Positions 1-7,841 of a stretch of DNA of 64,000 nt are shown in pieces (positions within the stretch are counted from its first letter, which is position 1; each line of letters begins with the position of its first letter). The DNA is taken from assembly GCA_021789695.1 (NCBI GenBank), contig JAJYJH010000001.1, forward strand, positions 124,001 through 188,000, written 5' to 3'. Source of the stretch: a bacterium (GTDB taxonomy: Bacteria; Elusimicrobiota; Elusimicrobia; Elusimicrobiales; UBA9959). The translations under genes were made by a program, and so were the position numbers. The notes beneath the pieces were generated by a model that saw only the letters and a program-made list of their open reading frames with translations, was not told where the DNA came from and ran no database searches.

Positions 1-338
1 GACCAGTTCAGGAAGGCGCACCTTTTGCCGTTGGAGTCCAACAGCGTGAAGGAGTATTCCGGCAGCGCGGCGGAAAGTACCAGCCCGGGGAAGCCGGCCC
101 CCGAGCCGGCGTCGGCGATCCTTGAGCCCGGCGGCAGCAGGCGCCGCAGAAGCGGCGCGGCGGCGAGGGCGTCCAGGATATGGCGCTCCCAGAGCCGCGG
201 CAGGTCCGGCGCCGAGACCAGGTTCAGTAGGGAGTTCTTATCGGCCAGGCCGGAAGCGAAGAGCTGCAGCCTGGCTAGGCTTTCGTCGGAGAGGGACAGC
301 CCCCAGGCGTGCAGGGCGGACCTTACGGCCTCATTCAT
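1..338 (-). CDS. rsmG: 16S rRNA (guanine527-N7)-methyltransferase RsmG, C-terminus cut by window edge
   Basis: RsmG (GidB) methylates N7 of G527 in 16S rRNA using SAM. The first 112 residues are visible; the rest lies before base 1. The SAM-binding glycine-rich stretch ADAGSGAGFPGLVL is clear at about residues 74-87, after an N-terminal region with the family's typical KNxxLNL-like segment (DKNSLLNL). The ATG at 338 overlaps the mnmG stop (331-333) by 8 bp, so the two are translationally coupled, as in many genomes where rsmG follows mnmG. Confidence 0.9.
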   Translation of the reverse strand, partial: MNEAVRSALHAWGLSLSDESLARLQLFASGLADKNSLLNLVSAPDLPRLWERHILDALAAAPLLRRLLPPGSRIADAGSGAGFPGLVLSAALPEYSFTLLDSNGKRCAFLNW

Positions 339-2103
339 TTTCCCCCTCCAGCCTGCGTCCTTTTTCCAGCAGCACCCACAGCAGTTCCACGTCGGCCGGG
401 GTGACGCCTGGGATGCGGCCGGCCTGGCCCAGGGTCTGCGGGCGATGCTCTTGCAACTTGTGGCGCGCCTCGTTGGGAAGGGCTTTGGCCGCGGAGTAGT
501 TGAAGGACGCGGGGATACGCAGACCTTCAAACTTCTTGAGGCGCTCGGCGTCGCGCCTGTTGCGCCTTACGTAGTAGTCGTAGGCCTTTTCTATCTCCGC
601 CGTGCGCGCCGCCTTTTTGCGGGTCCAGGGACCCTCATCCGGCAGCCGCGGCGCCCTGGCTCCTGAAACCAGCGCCTTAACGGCCGCGCGGTAGACCTCG
701 AAGTTCTCCTTCAGCCCGGCGGGCAGCAGGCCGAGCCTGAACCCCGCTGGAGCCAGGCGCAGGTCTGCGTTGTCCTGGCGCAGCAGCAGGCGGAACTCGG
801 CGCGGGAGGTGAAGATGCGGTAAGGCTCGTCTATCCCCTTAGAGACAAGGTCGTCTATCATCACGCCTATATAGGCCTCGTCGCGGCGAACCACCAGCGG
901 CTCCTCGCCGCGGACTTTCAGCGCGGCGTTGATGCCTGCCACCAGCCCCTGAGCTGCCGCCTCCTCGTAGCCGGTGGTGCCGTTCACCTGGCCGGCCGTG
1001 AAAAGGCCGGGCAACGCGCGCGTCTCCAGCGTATAGTCCAGCTGGCCGGGGTCGGAATAGTCGTACTCTATAGCGTAGCCGGCGCGCAATATCTCTGCTT
1101 TCTCAAGGCCGGGCACCGAGCGCACCAGTTCTATCTGCGTCCTTTCTGGCAGGCTGGTCGATAGGCCGTTGACGTAATATTCTTCCGTGCCGAAGCCCTC
1201 CGGCTCCAGGAACAGGTGGTGCGAGCCGTGGTGAGGGAATTTTACAATCTTGTCCTCAATGGACGGGCAATAGCGCGGGCCGGGGGACCTTATTTTGCCG
1301 CTGTAGAGCGGAGATTGCGGCAGGGCGGCCTTGATTATCTCCGCCGCGGCGGACCCGGTGCGCGTGATCCAGCAGGGCAGCTGCTGGTTGGCTATCTTAG
1401 TCGTGAAATGCGAGAAGGGCTCAGGCGGGTCGTCGGGATCCTGCTTTTCGCATTTCGAGAAGTCTATGGTCCTGCCGTTGAGACGCATGGGGGTGCCGGT
1501 CTTCAGCCTGCCCAGCCTGAATCCCAACTCATTCAGGCTCTCCGAAAGCCTGTCCGACGGCGGGTGATTGTAGCGCCCTCCGGGGAAGGAGTTCAGACCT
1601 ATGTGTATCACCCCGCGCAGGAAGGTGCCGGCCGTGAGCACCACGGCCCCCGCCGTATAGACGGTTCCGCGCGCCGTCTTCACGCCGGCCGCCCTGCCGC
1701 CTTTGGCGAGGATCTCCACGGCCTCGTCCTGCATCAGCCGCAGGCCCGGCTGCCGCTCCAGCGCGGCCTTCATCGAGAACTGGTACATCTTTTTATCGCA
1801 TTGCGCGCGCGGCGAGCGCACCGCCGCGCCCTTGGAGGTGTTGAGCATATGAGAACTCAGCATCGCGCGGTCGGCGTTCCTGCCCATCTCCCCTCCGAGC
1901 GCGTCTATCTCGCGGACCAGCTGCCCCTTGCCTATCCCGCCGATGGACGGGTTGCAGGACATCTGTGCTATGGTGTCCAGGTCCTGGGTCAGCAGCAGCG
2001 TGCGCGCGCCCAGGCGGGCGGCCGCCAGCGCGGCCTCGCAGCCGGCGTGGCCCGCCCCTATCACGGCTACGTCGAAAGTTTCCGGATGCCTGAAGGAACC
2101 CAT
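331..2103 (-). CDS. mnmG: tRNA uridine-5-carboxymethylaminomethyl modification enzyme MnmG (GidA)
   Basis: MnmG is the FAD-dependent partner of MnmE in making the (carboxymethyl)aminomethyl group at U34 of tRNAs. The protein is 590 residues. It begins MGSFRHPETF and goes straight into the dinucleotide-binding motif VIGAGHAGCEAAL, followed by the family signature around CNPSIGGIGKGQLVREIDALGG. Near the C-terminus is RIPGVTPADVELLW, the conserved MnmE-interacting end. The frame stays open upstream to 2340, but the extension overlaps the preceding membrane protein gene and is not MnmG-like, so the ATG at 2103 is the start. The neighbour mnmE supports the call. Confidence 0.95.
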   Translation of the reverse strand: MGSFRHPETFDVAVIGAGHAGCEAALAAARLGARTLLLTQDLDTIAQMSCNPSIGGIGKGQLVREIDALGGEMGRNADRAMLSSHMLNTSKGAAVRSPRAQCDKKMYQFSMKAALERQPGLRLMQDEAVEILAKGGRAAGVKTARGTVYTAGAVVLTAGTFLRGVIHIGLNSFPGGRYNHPPSDRLSESLNELGFRLGRLKTGTPMRLNGRTIDFSKCEKQDPDDPPEPFSHFTTKIANQQLPCWITRTGSAAAEIIKAALPQSPLYSGKIRSPGPRYCPSIEDKIVKFPHHGSHHLFLEPEGFGTEEYYVNGLSTSLPERTQIELVRSVPGLEKAEILRAGYAIEYDYSDPGQLDYTLETRALPGLFTAGQVNGTTGYEEAAAQGLVAGINAALKVRGEEPLVVRRDEAYIGVMIDDLVSKGIDEPYRIFTSRAEFRLLLRQDNADLRLAPAGFRLGLLPAGLKENFEVYRAAVKALVSGARAPRLPDEGPWTRKKAARTAEIEKAYDYYVRRNRRDAERLKKFEGLRIPASFNYSAAKALPNEARHKLQEHRPQTLGQAGRIPGVTPADVELLWVLLEKGRRLEGENE

Positions 2104-2105
2104 AT

Positions 2106-2939
2106 TCAGATCAGGAGCAACAACTGGAACATATCCTTGCCCATCAGCCCGAGGGCGAAAAGGGAGAAGGAGAAGAGCGCCGCTCCCATCAGGGCTAGTA
2201 CCACGGCCGAGAAGGCCTTCGGCGCCGAAGCGCCAGTAGCGGCGGCCGTTCCCCAGGTGAGCCAGATAACGGCGAGAAGAGAAAAAACGTACTCCCCGGC
2301 CTTGTAGACTGCGGGGGACCCCGCGGCGGCGGCCACCCACTCCGGCAGGCAGGAGAGGACCGCGAAGAGCGAAGCCGCCAGGGTAAGTTTAAGAAGAGCT
2401 GGTAGAATGGAGCGGAACCTGAACGCGCTCCAGGCCCCGAAAGCGGCGGCACCCGCGGCCGCCAGCCAGCTGGCGGTCCAGTTGAAGCGGCCGTGCGCCG
2501 CGGCGGGCAAGGGATACCAGGCGCCCAGATGTCCCATCCAGCCGACGGTCCCGCCGCGCTGGTTGTAGAGCCGAAGTATGAAGAGCAGGAAATAGGCCGC
2601 CAGCGCGCCTATCAGCGGCGGGAGGCGCAGAACGATGCGCCCTTCGGACAGGAAGGCCGCGAAAACCGCCAGCAGTGCGCAGAAATAGACGTTAAAGACA
2701 AGCCCGGCCGCTAGTCCGGCCGCTAGTCCGCCGGCGGAAAGAGGCCCGGCCGGCAGAGGGAGGCCTTCGGCCGCCAGCAGGAACTCCCTCGGCAGAAGGG
2801 CCGCCAGCAGCATGGAGCCGGCCGTCCCGGCGGCATAAAACGCCAGCGGCCAAAACCAGCCAGTCCGGCCCGAAATCATCCCGGAGAAGGCCGAGGGCGG
2901 CCTGAATAGGAATTTCATCGGAAAGGAGTCTAGCATCAT
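2106..2939 (-). CDS. Yip1-like multi-pass membrane protein of unknown function
   Basis: The 277-residue protein has about six hydrophobic segments and few charged residues. Its N-terminal stretch (FRPPSAFSGMISGRTGWFWPL) and overall pattern resemble bacterial Yip1/YIF1-type inner-membrane proteins. I see no catalytic motif. It lies between mnmE and mnmG with only 1-2 bp on either side, so it is cotranscribed and probably coupled to mnmE; that says little about its job, since the pair is usually adjacent. The start could be the ATG at 2939, at 2936, or the MKFLF start near 2918; none has a strong Shine-Dalgarno. Confidence 0.6.
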   Translation of the reverse strand: MMLDSFPMKFLFRPPSAFSGMISGRTGWFWPLAFYAAGTAGSMLLAALLPREFLLAAEGLPLPAGPLSAGGLAAGLAAGLVFNVYFCALLAVFAAFLSEGRIVLRLPPLIGALAAYFLLFILRLYNQRGGTVGWMGHLGAWYPLPAAAHGRFNWTASWLAAAGAAAFGAWSAFRFRSILPALLKLTLAASLFAVLSCLPEWVAAAAGSPAVYKAGEYVFSLLAVIWLTWGTAAATGASAPKAFSAVVLALMGAALFSFSLFALGLMGKDMFQLLLLI

Positions 2940-2940
2940 T

Positions 2941-4308
2941 TTATTTACCCACGCAGAACCTGCCGAATATGTCCGCCAGGACCTCTTCGGGGGCCGTCTC
3001 GCCCAGCAGACCCGCCAGCGCGTTTGAGGCCGCGCGCAGATGCTCCGCCGCCAGTTCTAGCGCCGGACAGCGCTTACTCACCACGGCCTCAAGAGCGCGC
3101 AGTTCCCGCGCGGCGGCCGAGAGTGCGGAAAAATGCCTCGCGGAGGTGATCACCGCCTGGGTCCCGTCCCGGAATACCTTTTTCTGTTCGGCTATCAGGG
3201 TCGCCCGTAGCGCCGGCAGCCCGGCTCCGGTGCGGGCCGAGACCGCCAGGTGCCGCGCGCCGGCCGCGCGCCGCTTCTCCGGGAGGTCCGACTTGCTGTG
3301 GACCCGCACGATCCTGGTTCCCGCGCCGGAGAGCCGCTGGACCTCCCGTTCGGCCAGGCGGTCGGCCGGAGATTCCGGCGTGGAGGCGTCCTTGACCAGT
3401 ATAACTGCTCCGGCTTTGGCTATGGCCTCCCCGGCCCGCCTTATCCCCTCCCTCTCCAGCGGCGAGGGACGGCCGGCGTTCAGCCCAGCGGTGTCGGTAA
3501 GGAGCACGGTGAAGCCGTCTATCTCCAGCCTGGCCTCCAGCGTGTCCCTGGTGGTCCCGGCCGTTCCTGACACCATCGCGCGGTCGTAGCCGAGCAGGGC
3601 GTTGAACAGCGAGGATTTGCCCGAGTTCGGGGCCCCGGCTATCACCACGTTAAGCCCGTCTCGTATCCCCTTGCCGGTCTCGTAGTCTGCGGCGAGACTC
3701 TCGGCCGATTCCCGGACCTCCGCGGCCCTGCGCAGGAAGTCCCTCCCGTCGAGCGGCGGCAGTTCCTCGTAGGAGTCGTCCAGCCTGGCCTCCAAGTCCG
3801 CCATCAGGGGGACCAGTTCGCCGCGCATTTCCCGGACTTTCGCGGAGAGCAGACCCTCGGCCTGCGTTATCGCCGCGCGGTGCGCGGCCTCGGAGCCGGC
3901 CTCTATCAGCTGGCCGATGGCCTCGGCCTGGGTCAGGTCCAGTTTGCCGTTCAAGAAAGCCCTGAGCGTGAACTCGCCCGGCTCCGCAGGCCGGGCGCCG
4001 TTCCTGACCGCGAGGCTGAGCACCGTGCGGACCACGTACGGCGACCCGTGGCAGGTTATCTCCACCGTATCCTCTCCGGTGTAGCTGCGCGGGGACCTGT
4101 AGAAGAGGACCACCGCCCTGTCCACCAGGCGCTCCCCGTCCAGGACGGAGGCCAGCCTGGCCATGGCGTGCTCCACCGGGAACGGTGACAGGAAGAGGGA
4201 GGCGGTCTGGACGGCCGAAGGTCCGGAGAGGCGTACGACCGCCAAGGCCCCGGCTCCGGGAGGAGTGGCCTGTGCGACTATGGTGGCGTTGGTATCCGGT
4301 AGTGCCAT
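2941..4308 (-). CDS. mnmE: tRNA modification GTPase MnmE (TrmE)
   Basis: MnmE is the GTPase of the MnmEG complex that modifies U34 of tRNA. The 455-residue protein has the N-terminal formyl-THF-binding domain (ATPPGAGALAVVRLSG, residues 14-29), a helical domain, an inserted G domain and the invariant C-terminal tail FCVGK with its Cys. G1 is GAPNSGKS (about 225-232), G2 is TTRD, G3 is DTAGL. The G4 motif reads SKSD instead of the usual NKxD, a departure at the guanine-specificity Asn. A strong hairpin lies just upstream between jag and mnmE. Confidence 0.95.
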   Translation of the reverse strand: MALPDTNATIVAQATPPGAGALAVVRLSGPSAVQTASLFLSPFPVEHAMARLASVLDGERLVDRAVVLFYRSPRSYTGEDTVEITCHGSPYVVRTVLSLAVRNGARPAEPGEFTLRAFLNGKLDLTQAEAIGQLIEAGSEAAHRAAITQAEGLLSAKVREMRGELVPLMADLEARLDDSYEELPPLDGRDFLRRAAEVRESAESLAADYETGKGIRDGLNVVIAGAPNSGKSSLFNALLGYDRAMVSGTAGTTRDTLEARLEIDGFTVLLTDTAGLNAGRPSPLEREGIRRAGEAIAKAGAVILVKDASTPESPADRLAEREVQRLSGAGTRIVRVHSKSDLPEKRRAAGARHLAVSARTGAGLPALRATLIAEQKKVFRDGTQAVITSARHFSALSAAARELRALEAVVSKRCPALELAAEHLRAASNALAGLLGETAPEEVLADIFGRFCVGK

Positions 4309-4325
4309 AGGTTGTTAAAAACGAA

Positions 4326-4355
4326 CGGCGTGACGGCGCGCGCGCCGTCACGCCG
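4326..4355 (-). terminator. Perfect palindromic hairpin downstream of jag
   Basis: A 30-bp perfect palindrome (CGGCGTGACGGCGCG and its reverse complement) lies between the jag stop and the mnmE start. On the minus strand it is followed by TTCGTTTTT, so it can act as an intrinsic terminator for the rpmH-to-jag transcript. mnmE then depends on read-through or on a promoter I could not identify. Confidence 0.75.
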
Positions 4356-4371
4356 GAAGGGGCAGCGGCGC

Positions 4372-5412
4372 TTACTTCTGTTCGGTCGGCTGTTCTTCGT
4401 GCCGCTCTTGCTGGCCGGCGGCCTCCTCCTCCGCGAGCTGGGCGGACTGGGGCTCGGCGGGGGATTCCTGCGGCTTTTCGGTCTTACGGATCACCACCTT
4501 GCGCCAGCGGCCTTCACCCTCTGAGGCGGTCTCCATATCTGGGTAGTTGGCCTTGATTAGGTTGTGAACTATCTTGCGCATGGAGGCCGGCATCGGGTCC
4601 AGCCTGTAGGGTCTGTCGTCGCGGCGGGCCTCTTTAACGGCCTCCTCCACTCGGGCGGCAAGTTCCTTTTCCTTGCTGTCCCAGTAGCCGCCGGTGTCCA
4701 GGCGCAGGGCCAGGTGCGGTTCGCGCTTGCGGCTGACTATCGAGTTGAGGATGAACTGCAGGGATTGCAGGCCGCGGCCGTTCTCCGCCACAAAAGCGGC
4801 TGAATCGGCGCAGTCGAACCTGATGAAGAGCAGGTTCTCCACAGTGTCCAGCTTGGCCTCGGAGATGGTCGCTTCGAAACCCATCAGCTTGAGGACCTTC
4901 AGCAGGGCCGTCTTGGCGTGCTCCACCGGGTCCTGGGGCTGCTCTATGGACGTGTAGTCCGCGCCGAGCGGCTCCTCCTGGTAGACGCGTTCCGTCCTGG
5001 GCATGCGGTGCCCGCGTTCCGGGCGCTCTTCGCGGGGCTGCTGCTCCTCTGGCTGGGGAAGACGGGCGTCCTCGTAGCCGTAGCGTCCGGGGCGCCTGGG
5101 AGCCGAGGAACGCTCTTCGCGTTCGCCCCGCTCGCCGCGCTTGCCGCGCCTGCCCCCCCTGTCTCCCCTGTCTCCTCTCCTGCCGCGGCCCCCGCGGCTC
5201 TCGCGCCCTTCGCGCGGCTCGTCCCCGCGGCCGCTGGTCCAGCGCTTTTCGCGCAGTATAACGCAGGCTTTCTTGGCCCCTATGCCCAGAAAGCCGCTCT
5301 TGCCTTCGTCCACCACCACCACTTCCACCTGGTCGCGCCGCAGGCCCAGCTCCGCCAGACCCTTCTCGACGGCGTCCTGTATAGTTTTCGCTTCTGTCCT
5401 TGTTTCTCTCAT
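4372..5412 (-). CDS. jag: RNA-binding protein Jag (KhpB/SpoIIIJ-associated)
   Basis: The 346-residue protein has a Jag-N domain (residues 1-52, ending DEGKSGFLGIGAKKACVIL), a long Arg/Gly/Glu-rich low-complexity linker (about 55-150), a KH domain and an R3H domain containing the RxxxH signature (RKIVH). The C-terminal tail is Glu/Gln/Pro-rich. Jag proteins bind RNA and are usually encoded after yidC, as here. The start is the ATG at 5412, preceded by AAGGAGAG at good spacing. The frame is open much further upstream but only inside yidC. Confidence 0.9.
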   Translation of the reverse strand: MRETRTEAKTIQDAVEKGLAELGLRRDQVEVVVVDEGKSGFLGIGAKKACVILREKRWTSGRGDEPREGRESRGGRGRRGDRGDRGGRRGKRGERGEREERSSAPRRPGRYGYEDARLPQPEEQQPREERPERGHRMPRTERVYQEEPLGADYTSIEQPQDPVEHAKTALLKVLKLMGFEATISEAKLDTVENLLFIRFDCADSAAFVAENGRGLQSLQFILNSIVSRKREPHLALRLDTGGYWDSKEKELAARVEEAVKEARRDDRPYRLDPMPASMRKIVHNLIKANYPDMETASEGEGRWRKVVIRKTEKPQESPAEPQSAQLAEEEAAGQQERHEEQPTEQK

Positions 5413-5441
5413 TTGAGTCTCTCCTTGACTGCTACCAAAAA

Positions 5442-7004
5442 TCAGCCCATCGTCTTCTTCAGGTACATGCTCTGCGCGAAGCCCCACGTGCTGTTGACCA
5501 GCCAGTAGAGCACCAGCCCGGACGGGAAATGCAGGAACATAAAGGTGAAGATGACCGGCATCCATTTCATCATCGCAGCCTGCGCCGGGTCGGAGGTCTG
5601 CGGGTTCAGGCTCTGTTGCAGGAACATGACCCCGCCCATGATCAGCGGTAGCACGTAGTACGGGTCCTTCGCCGAGAGATCCTTTATCCAGAAGATGAAA
5701 TGCGCGCCGTGCAGGTCCCACGAGTTGCGCAGCGCCGTGAACAGAGCGAAGAAGACAGGAATCTGCAGCAGCATCGGCAGACAGCCGCCCAGCGGGTTGG
5801 TGCCGTGCCGGCGATAGAGGGCCATGATCTCGGAGTTCATTCGCTGCGGGTCGCTCTTATAGCGCTCCTGTATGGACTTCATTTCGGGCTGTATCTTCTT
5901 CATCACGGCCATGGCCTTGTAGCTCTTGAAACTGAGCGGCGAGAGCATGAGCTGTATCAGCACGCTAAGTATAAGGATGGCCGCGCCGTAGTTGCCGGTG
6001 AGATGATAGAAGAACACCAGCGAGGTGTTGGCGAGCTTTGCCAGCGGCGCGAAGAAGCCGAAATCCACGGCACGGTCCAGGCCGAGGCCGAGCTTCTGCA
6101 GCATGGCGTAATCCTTGGGACCGAGGTAGAACTGCGAGGTCCAGGTCTTAGTCTCCCCCGGCCGCAGTTCGACCGCCGGCATCGGGACTACGAGCATCGG
6201 GGTCTTGTCGTCCTTGCCCACCCGCGCGTCACGCCTGAAGGGCCGCGCGTCGCTGAAGCTGGAGCCCGCCAGCGCGGCCAGAAAATAGCGGTTATTGAGG
6301 CCCGCCCAGACCCAGGCGTGTTCCGCCGGAGCGGATTTTAGTTCCTTGAGGGTCGGGTGCTTGCGCCCTTTCTCAGAGAAGGCGTAGTCGGCCTTGCACA
6401 GTTTGACGTTGTCCTTCATCTCGCTGTCCACGGTGTTGAGGCCTGGCCCTATGCGCAGCTCCCAGGCCGGCAGCATGGCGGTTCTGTGTGAGACGTTGGC
6501 CGCCGTGATCTCCAGCGAGTTGAGCCCGCCGTCCCTGGACATGACGAATTTCTTGGTGAGCAGCAGTTGTCCCTGGCGGGAGACGAATTCCGCCGAAGCG
6601 TCGGTCTTGGACTTCAGCGCGAAGGAGCCAGGGAGGGTGGAGTAGAAGAAGCCCCTCGACGGGTCGGGTACCAGTTCCACCGGCTCCACCGGACCTTCGT
6701 ATACGGCACCCGCCAGCGAGGCGGAGCCGGGAACGAAATAGTACTTGGCTTTGGCCGAGGTTATGACAACGGCTTTCTGCATCCAGTCCGCCGGCAGCGG
6801 CCCGGGCTCCTGTACGGAGGTCTCGGCCCCGGCCTGCGGGGCGGCTGACTGCGAGGCCGCGGCAGCCGGAACACCGGGCCTGGACACGGCCGTCTGCGCG
6901 GCCCCGGCGGTTTGAGGCGGCGGCAGCTTTTTCTGTATGTAGGAATACCAGCCAATATAGACCAGCGAGGAAAGGACCACCGCGAGTATCAGGTTCTTCT
7001 GCAT
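5442..7004 (-). CDS. yidC: Membrane protein insertase YidC
   Basis: YidC inserts and folds inner-membrane proteins, alone or with SecYEG. The 520-residue protein has the diderm-type layout: an N-terminal membrane anchor (residues 1-25, then a Pro/Ala-rich linker), a large periplasmic beta domain and a C-terminal cluster of membrane segments. The conserved hydrophilic-groove region (NPLGGCLPMLLQIPVFFALF) is present. The ATG at 7004 has GGGAGG in front. It sits in the normal place between yidD and jag. Confidence 0.95.
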   Translation of the reverse strand: MQKNLILAVVLSSLVYIGWYSYIQKKLPPPQTAGAAQTAVSRPGVPAAAASQSAAPQAGAETSVQEPGPLPADWMQKAVVITSAKAKYYFVPGSASLAGAVYEGPVEPVELVPDPSRGFFYSTLPGSFALKSKTDASAEFVSRQGQLLLTKKFVMSRDGGLNSLEITAANVSHRTAMLPAWELRIGPGLNTVDSEMKDNVKLCKADYAFSEKGRKHPTLKELKSAPAEHAWVWAGLNNRYFLAALAGSSFSDARPFRRDARVGKDDKTPMLVVPMPAVELRPGETKTWTSQFYLGPKDYAMLQKLGLGLDRAVDFGFFAPLAKLANTSLVFFYHLTGNYGAAILILSVLIQLMLSPLSFKSYKAMAVMKKIQPEMKSIQERYKSDPQRMNSEIMALYRRHGTNPLGGCLPMLLQIPVFFALFTALRNSWDLHGAHFIFWIKDLSAKDPYYVLPLIMGGVMFLQQSLNPQTSDPAQAAMMKWMPVIFTFMFLHFPSGLVLYWLVNSTWGFAQSMYLKKTMG

Positions 7005-7042
7005 TTTACCTCCCGCTGCTGCGGAAGGCTTCGGAGGGGAGC

Positions 7043-7285
7043 TCAGGGGACGGGGTCGTACCCGCCTGGAGAGAAAGGACGGCAGCGGGAAAGGCGGCGC
7101 GCTGCCAGCCTCCCCCCCTTAAAGATACCGTGTTTGTCGAGCGCCTGGAACGCGTACTCGGAGCATGTCGGGTGGAACCTGCAGGTTCCCGGTCCGAGGA
7201 CCGGTCTAAGGGTCCTGTACGCCGAGCGCAGCGTCAGCAGAGCGAACGATCTAAGATTTCCGGCAACGGTCTTATTTTCCGTCAT
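7043..7285 (-). CDS. yidD: Membrane protein insertion efficiency factor YidD
   Basis: YidD is a small membrane-associated protein encoded with rnpA and yidC. The 80-residue protein has the hallmark CRFHPTCSEYAFQAL with its paired Cys and ends CRPFSPGGYDPVP, the classic YidD C-terminus. The ATG at 7285 overlaps the end of rnpA by 14 bp; a TTG two codons earlier (7291) is possible but less likely. The overlap suggests translational coupling. Confidence 0.92.
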   Translation of the reverse strand: MTENKTVAGNLRSFALLTLRSAYRTLRPVLGPGTCRFHPTCSEYAFQALDKHGIFKGGRLAARRLSRCRPFSPGGYDPVP

Positions 7286-7631
7286 TGCCAAGCCGCGCCT
7301 TCCGCCGGAGCGTTTCCAGCGCTCCCCGGGCCTGCGCCAGATCTTCCACGGCGCAGCCAGCTTTGGGATATATGATAAGGCGCGTGCCTTCCTTTAACTC
7401 TCTCTGTGTCAGCCTGAAAGCTTCCCTTAGAAGCCTCTTCAGCCTGTTCCGCTCCACGGCCCCGCCGGTCTTTCTTGAGACCATCAGGCCTATCTTCCTT
7501 GCGTCATCCGAGCCCTGGGAATGCCAAGCCACCAGCTCCCTGGTGACGGTCTTGTTCCCGGCGTCGAAAACGGCCTCGAATTCTTTCCTGAGGCGGAGAC
7601 GTGAAGCCCTGGAAAAGGCGAATCGTTTCAC
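7272..7631 (-). CDS. rnpA: Ribonuclease P protein component
   Basis: RnpA is the protein subunit of RNase P, which cuts the 5' leader from pre-tRNAs. The 119-residue protein has the N-terminal RLRLRKEFEAVFDAG segment and the RNR motif (ERNRLKRLLREAFR, about residues 60-73). The start is a GTG at 7631, 9 bp after the rpmH stop and preceded by a weak GGGA. Position after rpmH and before yidD is the usual one. Confidence 0.95.
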   Translation of the reverse strand: MKRFAFSRASRLRLRKEFEAVFDAGNKTVTRELVAWHSQGSDDARKIGLMVSRKTGGAVERNRLKRLLREAFRLTQRELKEGTRLIIYPKAGCAVEDLAQARGALETLRRKARLGNDGK

Positions 7632-7640
7632 TGGATCCCG

Positions 7641-7784
7641 TTATTTTATGTCGGGTATCAGATGCCGGCGACCCTTGGCGCGCCTGCGGGCGAGGGTCCT
7701 CCTGCCGCCCTTTGTCTTCATCTTGGCGCGGAAGCCGATATGCTTCTTGCGTTTGCGAACATTAGGTCTATAAGTAGGTAACAT
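7641..7784 (-). CDS. rpmH: 50S ribosomal protein L34
   Basis: L34 is a 47-residue basic protein of the large subunit. The sequence [18 protein letters not shown] matches the family start, and the middle carries [19 protein letters not shown]. The ATG at 7784 has no visible Shine-Dalgarno, and a TATAAT box lies only 9 nt upstream, so the mRNA may be leaderless or nearly so. An upstream in-frame extension to 7823 would run through the promoter and is rejected. Confidence 0.95.
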   Translation of the reverse strand: MLPTYRPNVRKRKKHIGFRAKMKTKGGRRTLARRRAKGRRHLIPDIK

Positions 7785-7793
7785 AGTGCGATA

Positions 7794-7823
7794 ATTATAT
7801 AAACTATACCCGCCAAAAAGCAA
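7794..7823 (-). promoter_or_regulatory. Promoter of rpmH-rnpA-yidD-yidC-jag
   Basis: On the minus strand TTGCTT (7818-7823), an 18-nt spacer and TATAAT (7794-7799) form a sigma70-type promoter. The -10 box ends 9 nt before the rpmH ATG, so transcription would start 0-3 nt from the start codon. Confidence 0.7.
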
Positions 7824-7841
7824 AACGCAGGCCCTGGCCGG

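Noticed and set aside
2104-2340. N-terminal extension of MnmG
   Set aside because: The extra residues lie wholly inside the upstream membrane protein gene and the family begins at the ATG at 2103.
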